Source: JABMPJ01 sp964345005 (GTDB lineage: Bacteria; Verrucomicrobiota; Kiritimatiellia; UBA8416; JABMPJ01). Taken from it: a stretch of 17,219 bases of DNA. Location of the stretch: contig CAYFPQ010000065.1 in NCBI GenBank assembly GCA_964345005.1, positions 1-17,219 of the forward strand, in the 5' to 3' direction. Both the position numbers and the translations under genes were made by a program. Each line of letters starts with the position of its first letter. Positions within the stretch are counted from its first letter, which is position 1. A model generated the notes under the pieces. That model saw only the letters and a program-made list of their open reading frames with translations. It made no database searches and had not been told where the DNA came from. Below are positions 1-5,207 of the stretch, in pieces.

Positions 1-852
1 CACGAAGGGCCGCAACATGACGAGTTGCCGGAGATGGACCGTCTGGAACTGTGCCAACAGAATGCCGAGCTGTATCTGGAAATTGCGGAGCGTTACGAGC
101 ATTCGATTATTAAGGTCGACATCGCCCCCTCCAGCATCTTCCCGCAACGCTCGCAGGAGCTGGTGTACACCATGCGAACGATTCGTGAGAAAGCGCAGGC
201 CAAGAGTGAGGATTACCTGTTGATCACGCACGGCGATGCTACCATTGCGCTGCCCGAAGGTGACGAACTTTATGACATGATCGAAATGCTGGCCGATGAT
301 CCGGATAAGCTCAAAGCCAGAGCCGAACAGATGATGCATCGGACCCTCGGGCACTGCCTCTACTTTGCCGAAGCCGGTTTCGACGGGTTTGCGCTGTGCA
401 GCGACTACGCCTTCAACGCCAACCCGTTCTTCTCGCCGGCCCAGTTTGACCAATTCGTGAAGCCGTACCTGCAGCGGATCATCGCGGGCTATCGAAAGAT
501 GGGCAAGTTCGTCATCAAGCATACCGACGGACAGATTATGCCGATCCTTGACCGTATTGTCGACTGCGCTCCGCACGCCATTCACTCCATCGATCCGCAG
601 GGCGGCATGGATATTGCCGAAGTCAAGCGACTCTACGGCGACCAAGTGGCGCTGTGCGGCAACGTCAATTGCGGGTTGATGCAGACCGGTACGGACGATG
701 AGGTGCTTGAAAGTTGTGAGTACGCCATGCGCCATGGCAAACCGGGTGGGGGCTTTATCTTCTGCACCAGTAACTGCGCCTTCAAAGGTATGCCGCTGGA
801 GCGGTATGAGCTAATGATCGACTATTGGAAAGAGAATAGGATGTATGGGTGA
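1..852 (+). CDS. URO-D family protein (uroporphyrinogen decarboxylase / corrinoid methyltransferase-like), 5' truncated
   Basis: The frame is open from base 1 (HEGPQHDELPEMD...), so the start lies outside the window; the internal TTG at 25 is not a credible start. About 283 residues remain, the C-terminal part of a TIM-barrel protein of roughly 340-380 aa. Family-like landmarks are 'GFDGFALCSDYAF', 'FVKPYLQRIIAGYRKMGK', 'KHTDGQIMPILD', 'IDPQGGMDIAEVKRLYG', 'LCGNVNCG' and the 'GGGFIFCTSN' end. The 'HTDG' segment sits where methyltransferases of the MtaA/MtbA type carry a zinc-binding HxC; here Cys is replaced by Asp. Haem-pathway HemE is therefore unlikely, and the substrate is unknown. Such URO-D-like genes are numerous in PVC bacteria, often in sugar or methyl catabolic clusters. 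The stop overlaps the next gene by 4 bp, which implies translational coupling. Family call firm, function open. Confidence 0.85.
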   Translation, partial: HEGPQHDELPEMDRLELCQQNAELYLEIAERYEHSIIKVDIAPSSIFPQRSQELVYTMRTIREKAQAKSEDYLLITHGDATIALPEGDELYDMIEMLADDPDKLKARAEQMMHRTLGHCLYFAEAGFDGFALCSDYAFNANPFFSPAQFDQFVKPYLQRIIAGYRKMGKFVIKHTDGQIMPILDRIVDCAPHAIHSIDPQGGMDIAEVKRLYGDQVALCGNVNCGLMQTGTDDEVLESCEYAMRHGKPGGGFIFCTSNCAFKGMPLERYELMIDYWKENRMYG

Positions 853-1061
853 AACTTCAGTTCGAGGTGTTCATCGATCCGAACCGCGAACCTTCGAACG
901 ACCCGATTGTTCACGCCTGCCTGATGATCGAGGACTGCGACGCCTTTCTCGCGCGATGCGAAGATCACGACCTTGAAATCATCCGGGTACCCAAAGGGAC
1001 GTCCGTCCTCACGTTCATCCGTGATTGCGACGGGAATCTGTACGAAATCAAGTCCGCGTAG
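849..1061 (+). CDS. Small VOC (glyoxalase/dioxygenase-fold) family protein
   Basis: This 70-aa product starts at GTG within the GTGA overlap with the preceding stop, so it is probably co-translated with the URO-D gene. The second half, 'VHACLMIEDCDAF...FIRDCDGNLYEIKSA', is the signature of a single beta-alpha-beta-beta-beta VOC module. The His after 'IV' and the Glu in 'LYEIK' sit where VOC metal ligands usually lie. Usual VOC proteins have two modules (about 120-130 aa), so this is a half-size version that would have to dimerise to form a metal site, or a remnant that lost its first half. No catalytic role can be assigned. Coupling to the URO-D-like protein suggests they act on the same metabolite or as subunits (inference). 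Confidence 0.65.
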   Translation: MKLQFEVFIDPNREPSNDPIVHACLMIEDCDAFLARCEDHDLEIIRVPKGTSVLTFIRDCDGNLYEIKSA

Positions 1062-1093
1062 CCTATGCTTCCCTTGTAGGCCTGAAGAGTGGT

Positions 1094-1441
1094 TTGACGG
1101 CGCTGTGTTGCTTCACCCTTTTGTCGTGTGCGGACGGAGCCATTCTGGTAGTTTTAACCGGCATGGACAATCCATATATAGTATTGCACAGAGAGTTCAC
1201 AGCTGCTGGTGCGGAAGTCTTGCTCAGTTCTGGCCAGGCCATGACGGACGCAAGTATCGTGACTATCAGTCGGCGGATGCTGAAGCCCTACCGCATTCCG
1301 GAATCATGTCCCTATCTCAGCGACGATCAGCGGGAACTGAGCAAGCTGGATCTCAAGGGACGATCGGCATGGATGGCGGAATGGCTCTTGCTCGCAGATA
1401 CACCCCGCCGCTCCCGCCCCGGATCCCGCTCCTGGGGATAG
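1094..1441 (+). CDS. Possible small lipoprotein or decayed gene remnant (doubtful)
   Basis: The frame is open from 1025 to 1441, and the first sensible start is TTG at 1094. From there it reads a hydrophobic stretch followed by 'LLSCADG', which fits a lipobox, then 'ILVVLTGMDNPYIVLHREF' and 'GAEVLLSSGQ'. That pattern recalls the first beta-alpha-beta unit of a DJ-1/PfpI or flavodoxin-like fold. The end is low-complexity ('RRSRPGSRSWG') and runs towards a GC-rich repeat, so the reading frame may be truncated. There is no good ribosome binding site (weak GAAGAG upstream). It could equally be chance coding. It is kept because the region between 1062 and 1820 otherwise has no gene. Confidence 0.2.
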   Translation: MTALCCFTLLSCADGAILVVLTGMDNPYIVLHREFTAAGAEVLLSSGQAMTDASIVTISRRMLKPYRIPESCPYLSDDQRELSKLDLKGRSAWMAEWLLLADTPRRSRPGSRSWG

Positions 1442-1456
1442 TGCACGGCATCCAGA

Positions 1457-1515
1457 CCCCAGTCTCCCCCAGTCTCCCCGAATTCCTCGATAAAGGGGAG
1501 AGGGGAGGCGGTGCA
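1457..1515. repeat. C-rich tandem decamer and imperfect hairpin
   Basis: Two copies of CCCCAGTCTC lie in tandem at 1457-1476. They are followed by CTCCCC (1474-1479) and, after a 15-nt gap, GGGGAG (1495-1500), continuing into a second GGGGAG-like run (1502-1507). The arms can form a GC-rich stem. There is no U-run after it, so it is not a classical rho-independent terminator. Similar C/G-rich 'CTCCCC...GGGGAG' elements are common dispersed intergenic repeats in bacteria; whether this one is repeated elsewhere in the genome cannot be seen. Confidence 0.4.
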
Positions 1516-1673
1516 ATGGTCGCCGGTTACCACAGCTACGAATGACGCAGCGGAGACAGCAAGAAACGTTCTTACAGATCTGGATTGCATAACAGAAATC
1601 TAGCCAAAGGTATTTGAAATTCGTTTCAGTGTGAAGCAGCGTTTGTGGATGTCTCAACGCTCAGGGTGATGCA
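1516..1673. other. Non-coding stretch without recognised features
   Basis: Between the GC-rich repeat and the left inverted-repeat arm I see no gene, RNA or convincing promoter. Short ORFs here lack coding character on both strands. Confidence 0.4.
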
Positions 1674-1708
1674 AGTGTTCAGAGGTTCAGCGTTCAGAGT
1701 TCAGGAGG
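1674..1708 (+). repeat. Left arm of a 35-bp inverted repeat (TTCAG-rich)
   Basis: This arm is built of four short TTCAG-containing units (read on -, TGAAC units about 7-9 bp apart). It matches the reverse complement of 2210-2245 apart from one substitution and a one-base indel with a neighbouring change. It contains the stop codon of the minus-strand four-helix-bundle fragment (TGA at 1696-1694). Short TGAAC-type tandem units at the ends of four-helix-bundle/IVP genes are, from memory, frequent in PVC and other genomes. Confidence 0.7.
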
Positions 1709-1843
1709 CCACCGCCGCTCTGACTCCGGCAGGTGCTTCTCCAGTGACTTTTCGAGACCGTTCAACATGCGGATACACTCCTTGTATCGGCTGCGATACG
1801 ACCCGTAGACGGACTCATCGATGTATCCCTTGAGCTTGGCCAT
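1694..1843 (-). pseudogene. C-terminal fragment of a four-helix-bundle (23S rRNA intervening-sequence type) protein
   Basis: On the minus strand 49 codons read 'MAKLKGYIDESVYGSYRSR', then 'YKECIRMLNGLEKSLEKHLP', ending 'RRWPPEL' and TGA. The pattern 'GYI-D-x2-Y...RMLNGL-x-KSL' is typical of the last helix of the IVP/S23 four-helix-bundle family, whose full length is about 110-130 aa. Only the last third is present. The match stops at the CATG at 1841-1844, exactly where the oppositely oriented fragment begins. ATG at 1843 is fortuitous or a remnant start. The stop lies inside the TTCAG-rich inverted-repeat arm. These proteins bind nucleic acid or act as accessory proteins in several contexts; this one is too short to function. 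Confidence 0.5.
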
Positions 1844-2102
1844 GAACAACCTGCGCAAACTCAGGGCTCACGGCCTGATCGAGAGGCCCGATAATCGGTA
1901 CGTCTACGCGCTGTCCGACTGCGGACGCAAAGCGGCCGCCATGCTGGTGATCGTGCGCAACCGCATCCTGCGCCCCATCGCAGGCAGTCTCTTCGATCGC
2001 CCGGTGAAGTCATCTTTCAAGCCGAGTTCAAAACTCCAAGCCCAGTACAGGAAGACCACGCGATCGTTCAATGACCTGATCGACTTGCTCAAGGCGGCCT
2101 GA
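1842..2102 (+). pseudogene. C-terminal winged-helix-like fragment of a widespread hypothetical protein
   Basis: The sequence 'NLRKLRAHGLIERPDNRYVY' followed by 'ALSDCGRKAAAMLVIVRNRI', 'SLFDRP' and 'SSKLQAQYRK...LIDLLKAA' resembles the C-terminal end of a hypothetical family recalled as 'YDLRKLRxKGLIxR...Y.LT..G...A.LF..L..R...P'. That pattern reads as a winged helix (recognition helix, wing, then 'LT.G'). The N-terminal bulk of that protein is missing: the match starts at 1842, abutting the minus-strand fragment. An in-frame ATG at 1821 or 1842 exists but lacks a ribosome binding site. It is probably the 3' end of a gene moved or truncated here, and possibly element-associated. Function unknown. 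Confidence 0.55.
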
Positions 2103-2209
2103 GGGCTCGCGCCCCGCAAGTTCAGTCACTGTCATTCGTGGGAGGGCTCTGTCCGTACCGGAAAATACGCCCCGAAATCCGCCCACAATGTCCGATGAAC
2201 CCTGGGATC

Positions 2210-2245
2210 CCTCCTGAACTCTGAACATCTGAACCCCTGAACACT
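2210..2245 (-). repeat. Right arm of the 35-bp inverted repeat
   Basis: On + it reads CCTCCTGAACTCTGAAC and continues with two more TGAAC units. It is the near-exact reverse complement of 1674-1708. The CCTCCTGAACTCTGA portion is the same as the last five codons (PPEL-stop) of the minus-strand fragment, so this arm may derive from the end of another copy of that gene. Confidence 0.7.
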
Positions 2246-2342
2246 CACGACTTCGCCATCTGCAAGACGCCACGCAACATCGTTGACTCATCTACTCAAA
2301 GAATCCACGATTAAGGAGCTAACAGGCAGTGGAACCAACCTT

Positions 2343-3008
2343 CTAAGCAGGTGCCTCCTGAAGGTAGATCCGAACAACGTCCACGCAGGAGTGGACGCTC
2401 CACTTCGTCATGGCTGAACTGAGATGCGATTTCACCGTGTATTCGGTGATACCAAGATGATCCGCCACTTGACGCGGAGACAACCCTCTGGCCCGCAGTT
2501 GCACTACCTCAAGCTGCCTCCTACTTAGCAACTGAAGCCGTGACCCATGCCGATTTCCACGGTCATGGTTATCGCTCAGTAGCAAGTCTCGGGCAGACGG
2601 GCTGATGTAGCAGTCCTGGTCAAGGCACTTGAACAGCGCATCAGTTGTCTCCTCTAACGAATCGCCTTTCATAATGAAGCCGTGAGCTCCGGCAGCGATC
2701 ATGTCACGGATCAGGGCAACTTCATCACTGACCGTCCAACCGACCACCCTTATTGATGGACACAGCTTGCGAATCTCACGGGTCGCTTGGATCCCGTTCA
2801 TATTGGGCATACAGACATCCATCAGAACTACATCCGGTCCGGATTCTTGCGCCATCTTGACGCCCGTTTCCCCTGTGCCTGCATCTAAGACCTTTGCTAT
2901 CGAGGGGAGAGTCTTCAAGTAGAACCTATACGCCTGCCTGATCCCGTCATTGTCATCCACGACGAGAACACTGATTGGCTCTCTTTCCATGTTATCACCC
3001 ATGATCAT
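2343..3008 (-). CDS. NarL/FixJ-family response regulator (receiver + LuxR HTH)
   Basis: Complete 221-aa two-domain regulator. Receiver (about residues 12-128): acidic pair D18/D19, phospho-acceptor D64 in 'VLMDVCMPNMNG', switch T92, conserved K114 in 'GFIMKGDS'. LuxR-type DNA-binding domain (about 160-216): 'LSRRQLEVVQLRARGLSPRQ', then 'VADHLGITEYTVKSHLSSAM', with the recognition helix near 188-200. All phosphorylation residues are present, so phosphorylation by a histidine kinase is expected; no kinase is encoded here, making it a local orphan. ATG at 3008 is chosen because the stop of a 33-codon leader ORF overlaps it (ATGA); ATGs at 3002 and 2990 are alternatives. Upstream lie a sigma-70-like promoter and a motif shared with the surface-protein operon at 4362, which suggests autoregulation and control of that operon (inference). 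Confidence 0.93.
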   Translation of the reverse strand: MIMGDNMEREPISVLVVDDNDGIRQAYRFYLKTLPSIAKVLDAGTGETGVKMAQESGPDVVLMDVCMPNMNGIQATREIRKLCPSIRVVGWTVSDEVALIRDMIAAGAHGFIMKGDSLEETTDALFKCLDQDCYISPSARDLLLSDNHDRGNRHGSRLQLLSRRQLEVVQLRARGLSPRQVADHLGITEYTVKSHLSSAMTKWSVHSCVDVVRIYLQEAPA

Positions 3009-3106
3009 CTAGCGGCACCCAGTTCATCTACCCCTGCGATGTACACCCGTTTGGTTACAACGGCCCAAGATGGACCTCTATCCATCATGATGCCCACGTT
3101 CATCAT
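3005..3106 (-). CDS. Putative 33-codon leader ORF of the response regulator
   Basis: On the minus strand ATG (3106) opens 'MMNVGIMMDRGP', 'SWAVVTKRVYIA', 'GVDELGAAR' and stops with TGA at 3007-3005. The stop shares bases with the regulator ATG at 3008-3006 in an ATGA overlap typical of translational coupling. In-frame ATGs also occur at 3103, 3088 and 3085, and GTG at 3115. No clear Shine-Dalgarno precedes any of them. If the predicted promoter is right, transcription would start at about 3107, so the ATG would be leaderless. The peptide has no family I recognise and could be chance. The exact overlap and lack of stops are the only support. Confidence 0.3.
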   Translation of the reverse strand: MMNVGIMMDRGPSWAVVTKRVYIAGVDELGAAR

Positions 3107-3109
3107 GAT
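3083..3109. promoter_or_regulatory. Two ATCATGAT palindromes in the regulator leader
   Basis: Perfect 8-bp palindromes ATCATGAT occur at 3084-3091 and 3102-3109 (18 bp centre to centre); a related palindrome ATGATCAT lies over the regulator start at 3001-3008. They fall just downstream of the predicted -10 box. They may be a repressor site, or simply reflect the ATG-ATG codon pairs of the leader ORF. Confidence 0.2.
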
Positions 3110-3113
3110 CGAC

Positions 3114-3143
3114 ACTGTAGATGTGATCTCCGAATTCTGTCAA
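3114..3143 (-). promoter_or_regulatory. Sigma-70-like promoter for the response regulator
   Basis: On the minus strand a perfect TTGACA (3143-3138) is followed by an 18-bp spacer and TACAGT (3119-3114, four of six matches to TATAAT). Initiation would be expected near 3107. The conserved operator motif at 3166-3181 lies immediately upstream of the -35 box, a usual position for an activator of the NarL/FixJ type. Confidence 0.4.
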
Positions 3144-3150
3144 TTGGGAG

Positions 3151-3181
3151 ATTCCCTATACGACTGCTGAGGGATATTCCT
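3151..3181 (-). promoter_or_regulatory. Putative response-regulator binding sites (autoregulation)
   Basis: On the minus strand the motif AGGAATATCCCTCAGC (3181-3166) is followed, in opposite orientation, by AGGGAATCT (3158-3150), giving a dyad of TCCCT/AGGGA cores spaced about 17 bp centre to centre. The first element matches 15 of 16 bases of 4229-4244. The form recalls FixJ/NarL-type half sites, but that resemblance is inferred rather than demonstrated. Confidence 0.4.
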
Positions 3182-3268
3182 ACACGTTCTCCTGTAGACA
3201 GGACATCTACTGCGCCGCAGCGCGGCACGAGCAGGAACGTATCAGCCCTTCTCCTAAAGCCAGCAAGC

Positions 3269-3943
3269 ATGCCGCGTGACTTCTCGCATATGATTCGCTA
3301 CGCTTCGAGCCATAAGCAGTACAGCGAAGCACGAATGGACCGGCACCATCGTCGGCGTGCAGCCACGCATCTGCATGACCCGCTCGTACGATCAACGGCA
3401 GCACACCTATCTTGGATACGTGCTGTTCATCCGGGGCACTGTGGGTTCTGACGAACGTCAGTTCTCTGTGGCCATTGGCAAAGCAGCACAGGCCAAACAC
3501 CAATTCATGGCTGGCGACATGGTCTCTGGTGTATCTTATCCCGTAACAGATTCCCGGATGGAAGCAGCCGAGTTCTACAAGGCCAGTGCTCTAACCAAGC
3601 AGAAGTGCGATGCTCCCTCTGCAAGTTCACCGCCCTATACAGGCATTGCACCTGAGCTTCCCGTGTATCGTGCCAGAGGACACAGACGTCTTGCTGCACA
3701 GACATACACCTTGAAGTGTTGCTCATGCATCTGGGGATGCAAGGTGCCTGTCGTGATGATCGTTGATCACTGGAATCCGGGCAACAAGCGCTACCGCTTT
3801 GAGACCTTCTGCTACGGCCCGAAGAGCTGTCCCTCATACAAAGCCGGGCCAGAACGCAAGGTTCCTGGCAGAAAAGGCATGAGCTACACCGAAGAAAACT
3901 GGTCGATGAGGTCGCTACTGCCCATCGTGCGGATGATGACTGA
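3269..3943 (+). pseudogene. Frameshifted conserved hypothetical protein (Cys-rich 'CIWGC...FCYGPKSC' family)
   Basis: The main frame (3294-3901) reads 'HEWTGTIVGVQPRICMTRSY', 'YLGYVLFIRGTVG', 'YRARGHRRLAAQTY', 'CIWGC', 'VVMIVDHWNPGNKRYRFETF' and 'CYGPKSCPSYKAGP', then 'KVPGRKGMSYTEENW'. I recognise this as a widespread hypothetical family of about 210-230 aa, with two Cys clusters that suggest metal binding (inference). Two lesions are visible. The conserved frame has no start codon after its upstream stop (TGA 3291); the nearest ATG (3269) is in another frame, so an indel probably lies between 3290 and 3335. At 3900-3902 one base is missing: in the next frame 3902-3943 read 'VDEVATAHRADDD' and TGA, the family's usual tail, whereas the current frame runs on to 4082 with non-homologous sequence. 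It is a recent pseudogene or contains sequence errors. Confidence 0.65.
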
Positions 3944-4228
3944 TACCTGCTGGCATCATGGGACCTCTACGCCACTTTCTTCTTTCTGTTCCTCCAATGC
4001 CAGACAGCAAGAGGTGCTACTATCGTTGTCCAGAGCCATCTCCAATGAACACAAGCGAATGCCTTCACACGCTGCCCAATAGTGGCTTCGATCTTTACAA
4101 GGCAACGTAGCGTAGTGATCGACCGGCACATCTCGTTCCCCTCAACATCGATTAGAGCAGAAAGAGTCAGGTGCAGGTAGCATCGTGTAAACGTCCCACT
4201 CTCTTCGCTATAGCCTAAGCGCGGGATG
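3944..4228. other. Intergenic region without recognised features
   Basis: This stretch lies between the broken conserved gene and the operator-like motif before the surface operon. I see no gene on either strand, no tRNA-like cloverleaf and no clear promoter. The out-of-frame extension of the broken gene to 4082 is not coding. Confidence 0.4.
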
Positions 4229-4244
4229 AGGAATATCCCTTAGC
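4229..4244 (+). promoter_or_regulatory. Putative response-regulator binding site upstream of the surface-protein operon
   Basis: AGGAATATCCCTTAGC matches the minus-strand motif at 3181-3166 in 15 of 16 bases, and has the same orientation relative to its downstream gene (118 bp before the ATG here, 158 bp there). A second partial copy, GGGGAATAT, follows at 4273-4281. I could not find a convincing -35/-10 pair downstream. Confidence 0.4.
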
Positions 4245-4275
4245 CAAAAGAATGACCTCAAAATCATCCTTTTGG
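4244..4275 (+). promoter_or_regulatory. Twelve-bp-stem hairpin in the operon leader
   Basis: CCAAAAGAATGA (4244-4255) and TCATCCTTTTGG (4264-4275) pair at 11 of 12 positions around the 8-nt loop CCTCAAAA. It starts on the last base of the operator-like motif. No U-run follows (GGGG instead), so it is not a standard terminator. It may be a DNA dyad bound by a regulator or, if transcribed, a leader structure. Confidence 0.45.
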
Positions 4276-4361
4276 GGAATATGCAAGCATGCAGGCTTTG
4301 GCGTATGCTTCTCCTTCCCAATCCTGTATCAGTCATCATATGAAGAGAAAGGGTCTGGTTC

Positions 4362-5192
4362 ATGAAGAGATATGTCATTGTGGCGTGTGTCATGCTTGTT
4401 TTCCCTCATATGCTGTTTGCTCAGGAGGTGTTTTCCAATGGAGTCGATGTTTCGGGGGCTTTCGTCTTTGGCAACGGCATGATCACGCTGGAGTCGACGA
4501 CGAACACGCAGGACGACGCCATGACACGGGACTTGGCCCCCAGCGTCGGCCAGATCTTCGGCGTTGACCCTGATACAGGTAACACGATCGCCCTGAATGG
4601 TGATCTGCTCACTTTCAAGCCCCGGGTCCTCGATCTCACGGTCGCTGGCAACAGGCTCTACGTCATTGCCGCAGATCAGATTGTCGGGAGTTCCGCCGTC
4701 CAGGTCGGCTATGTCGGAAGCAACCTGGTTCTTTCCATTCCCGCAGCATCGATCACGACCTCCGAGCTGGATCTGAACTCCGTCGACAGCCGCTACGTTG
4801 AACTGAGCGATGACATCTCCGCTGGTCAGCTGACCAATGCGCTCCACCTGGTCGCCTTCACCGGAGACGGGACAAGTGTCACGAATCTCGACTGGAACAA
4901 TATCGTTCTGAATATGCCCGCGGGCTTCGCCGACGGAACGGACGATGCGGGCGATGCATCCGCGTGGGCGACGAACCCGGCGGTCGCCAACGTCGTGCTG
5001 ACGGGGAACTGGCTTTCCGGAGACGGGGACCAGGAGGGATTGACCGTTGATGGAACCGGCAATATCGGGGTCGGGACGAACGCCCCCTCGGCCATGCTAC
5101 ATGTCGCCGGTTCCGCCCGGTTCGAGGAGGGCATCACCTTCATCCCCGAGATGGGCGATCTCTCGATGGGGAGCTATACCAACACCCCATAA
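4362..5192 (+). CDS. Secreted fibre-like protein, first gene of the RHS operon
   Basis: This 276-aa product has a clear Sec signal peptide (K2-R3, hydrophobic 4-19, likely cleavage after A20 in 'MLFA-QEVF'). The start is supported by AGAAAGGG 8 bp before the ATG. The mature part is rich in Thr, Asn, Asp and Ser with short beta-type repeats. It carries phage-tail-fibre-like phrases: 'LHLVAFTGDGTSVTNLDWNN', and near the C-terminus 'GNIGVGTNAPSAMLHVAG', then 'MGDLSMGSYTNTP'. 'GNIGIGT..P...L.V.G' motifs occur in trimeric fibre stalks before an intramolecular chaperone, but no chaperone domain is present here. The next gene starts 15 bp downstream, so they are co-transcribed. It is probably an extracellular companion of the giant RHS protein, for example a stalk or anchor (inference). 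Confidence 0.75.
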   Translation: MKRYVIVACVMLVFPHMLFAQEVFSNGVDVSGAFVFGNGMITLESTTNTQDDAMTRDLAPSVGQIFGVDPDTGNTIALNGDLLTFKPRVLDLTVAGNRLYVIAADQIVGSSAVQVGYVGSNLVLSIPAASITTSELDLNSVDSRYVELSDDISAGQLTNALHLVAFTGDGTSVTNLDWNNIVLNMPAGFADGTDDAGDASAWATNPAVANVVLTGNWLSGDGDQEGLTVDGTGNIGVGTNAPSAMLHVAGSARFEEGITFIPEMGDLSMGSYTNTP

Positions 5193-5207
5193 GCGTTAGA
5201 AGTCCTG

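Noticed and set aside
1474..1507. Rho-independent terminator
   Set aside because: The stem is GC-rich but there is no U-run on either strand; it is better treated as a dispersed repeat.
3166..4244. Terminal inverted repeats of an insertion sequence
   Set aside because: No transposase lies between them, and the motif has consistent orientation relative to two downstream genes; regulatory sites explain it better, though a mobile origin is not excluded.
4271..4288. Sigma-54 promoter (GG-N10-GC in TTGGGGAATATGCAAGC)
   Set aside because: Only the GG/GC spacing fits; the other conserved bases are absent, and the regulator is of the FixJ/NarL type without an AAA+ domain.
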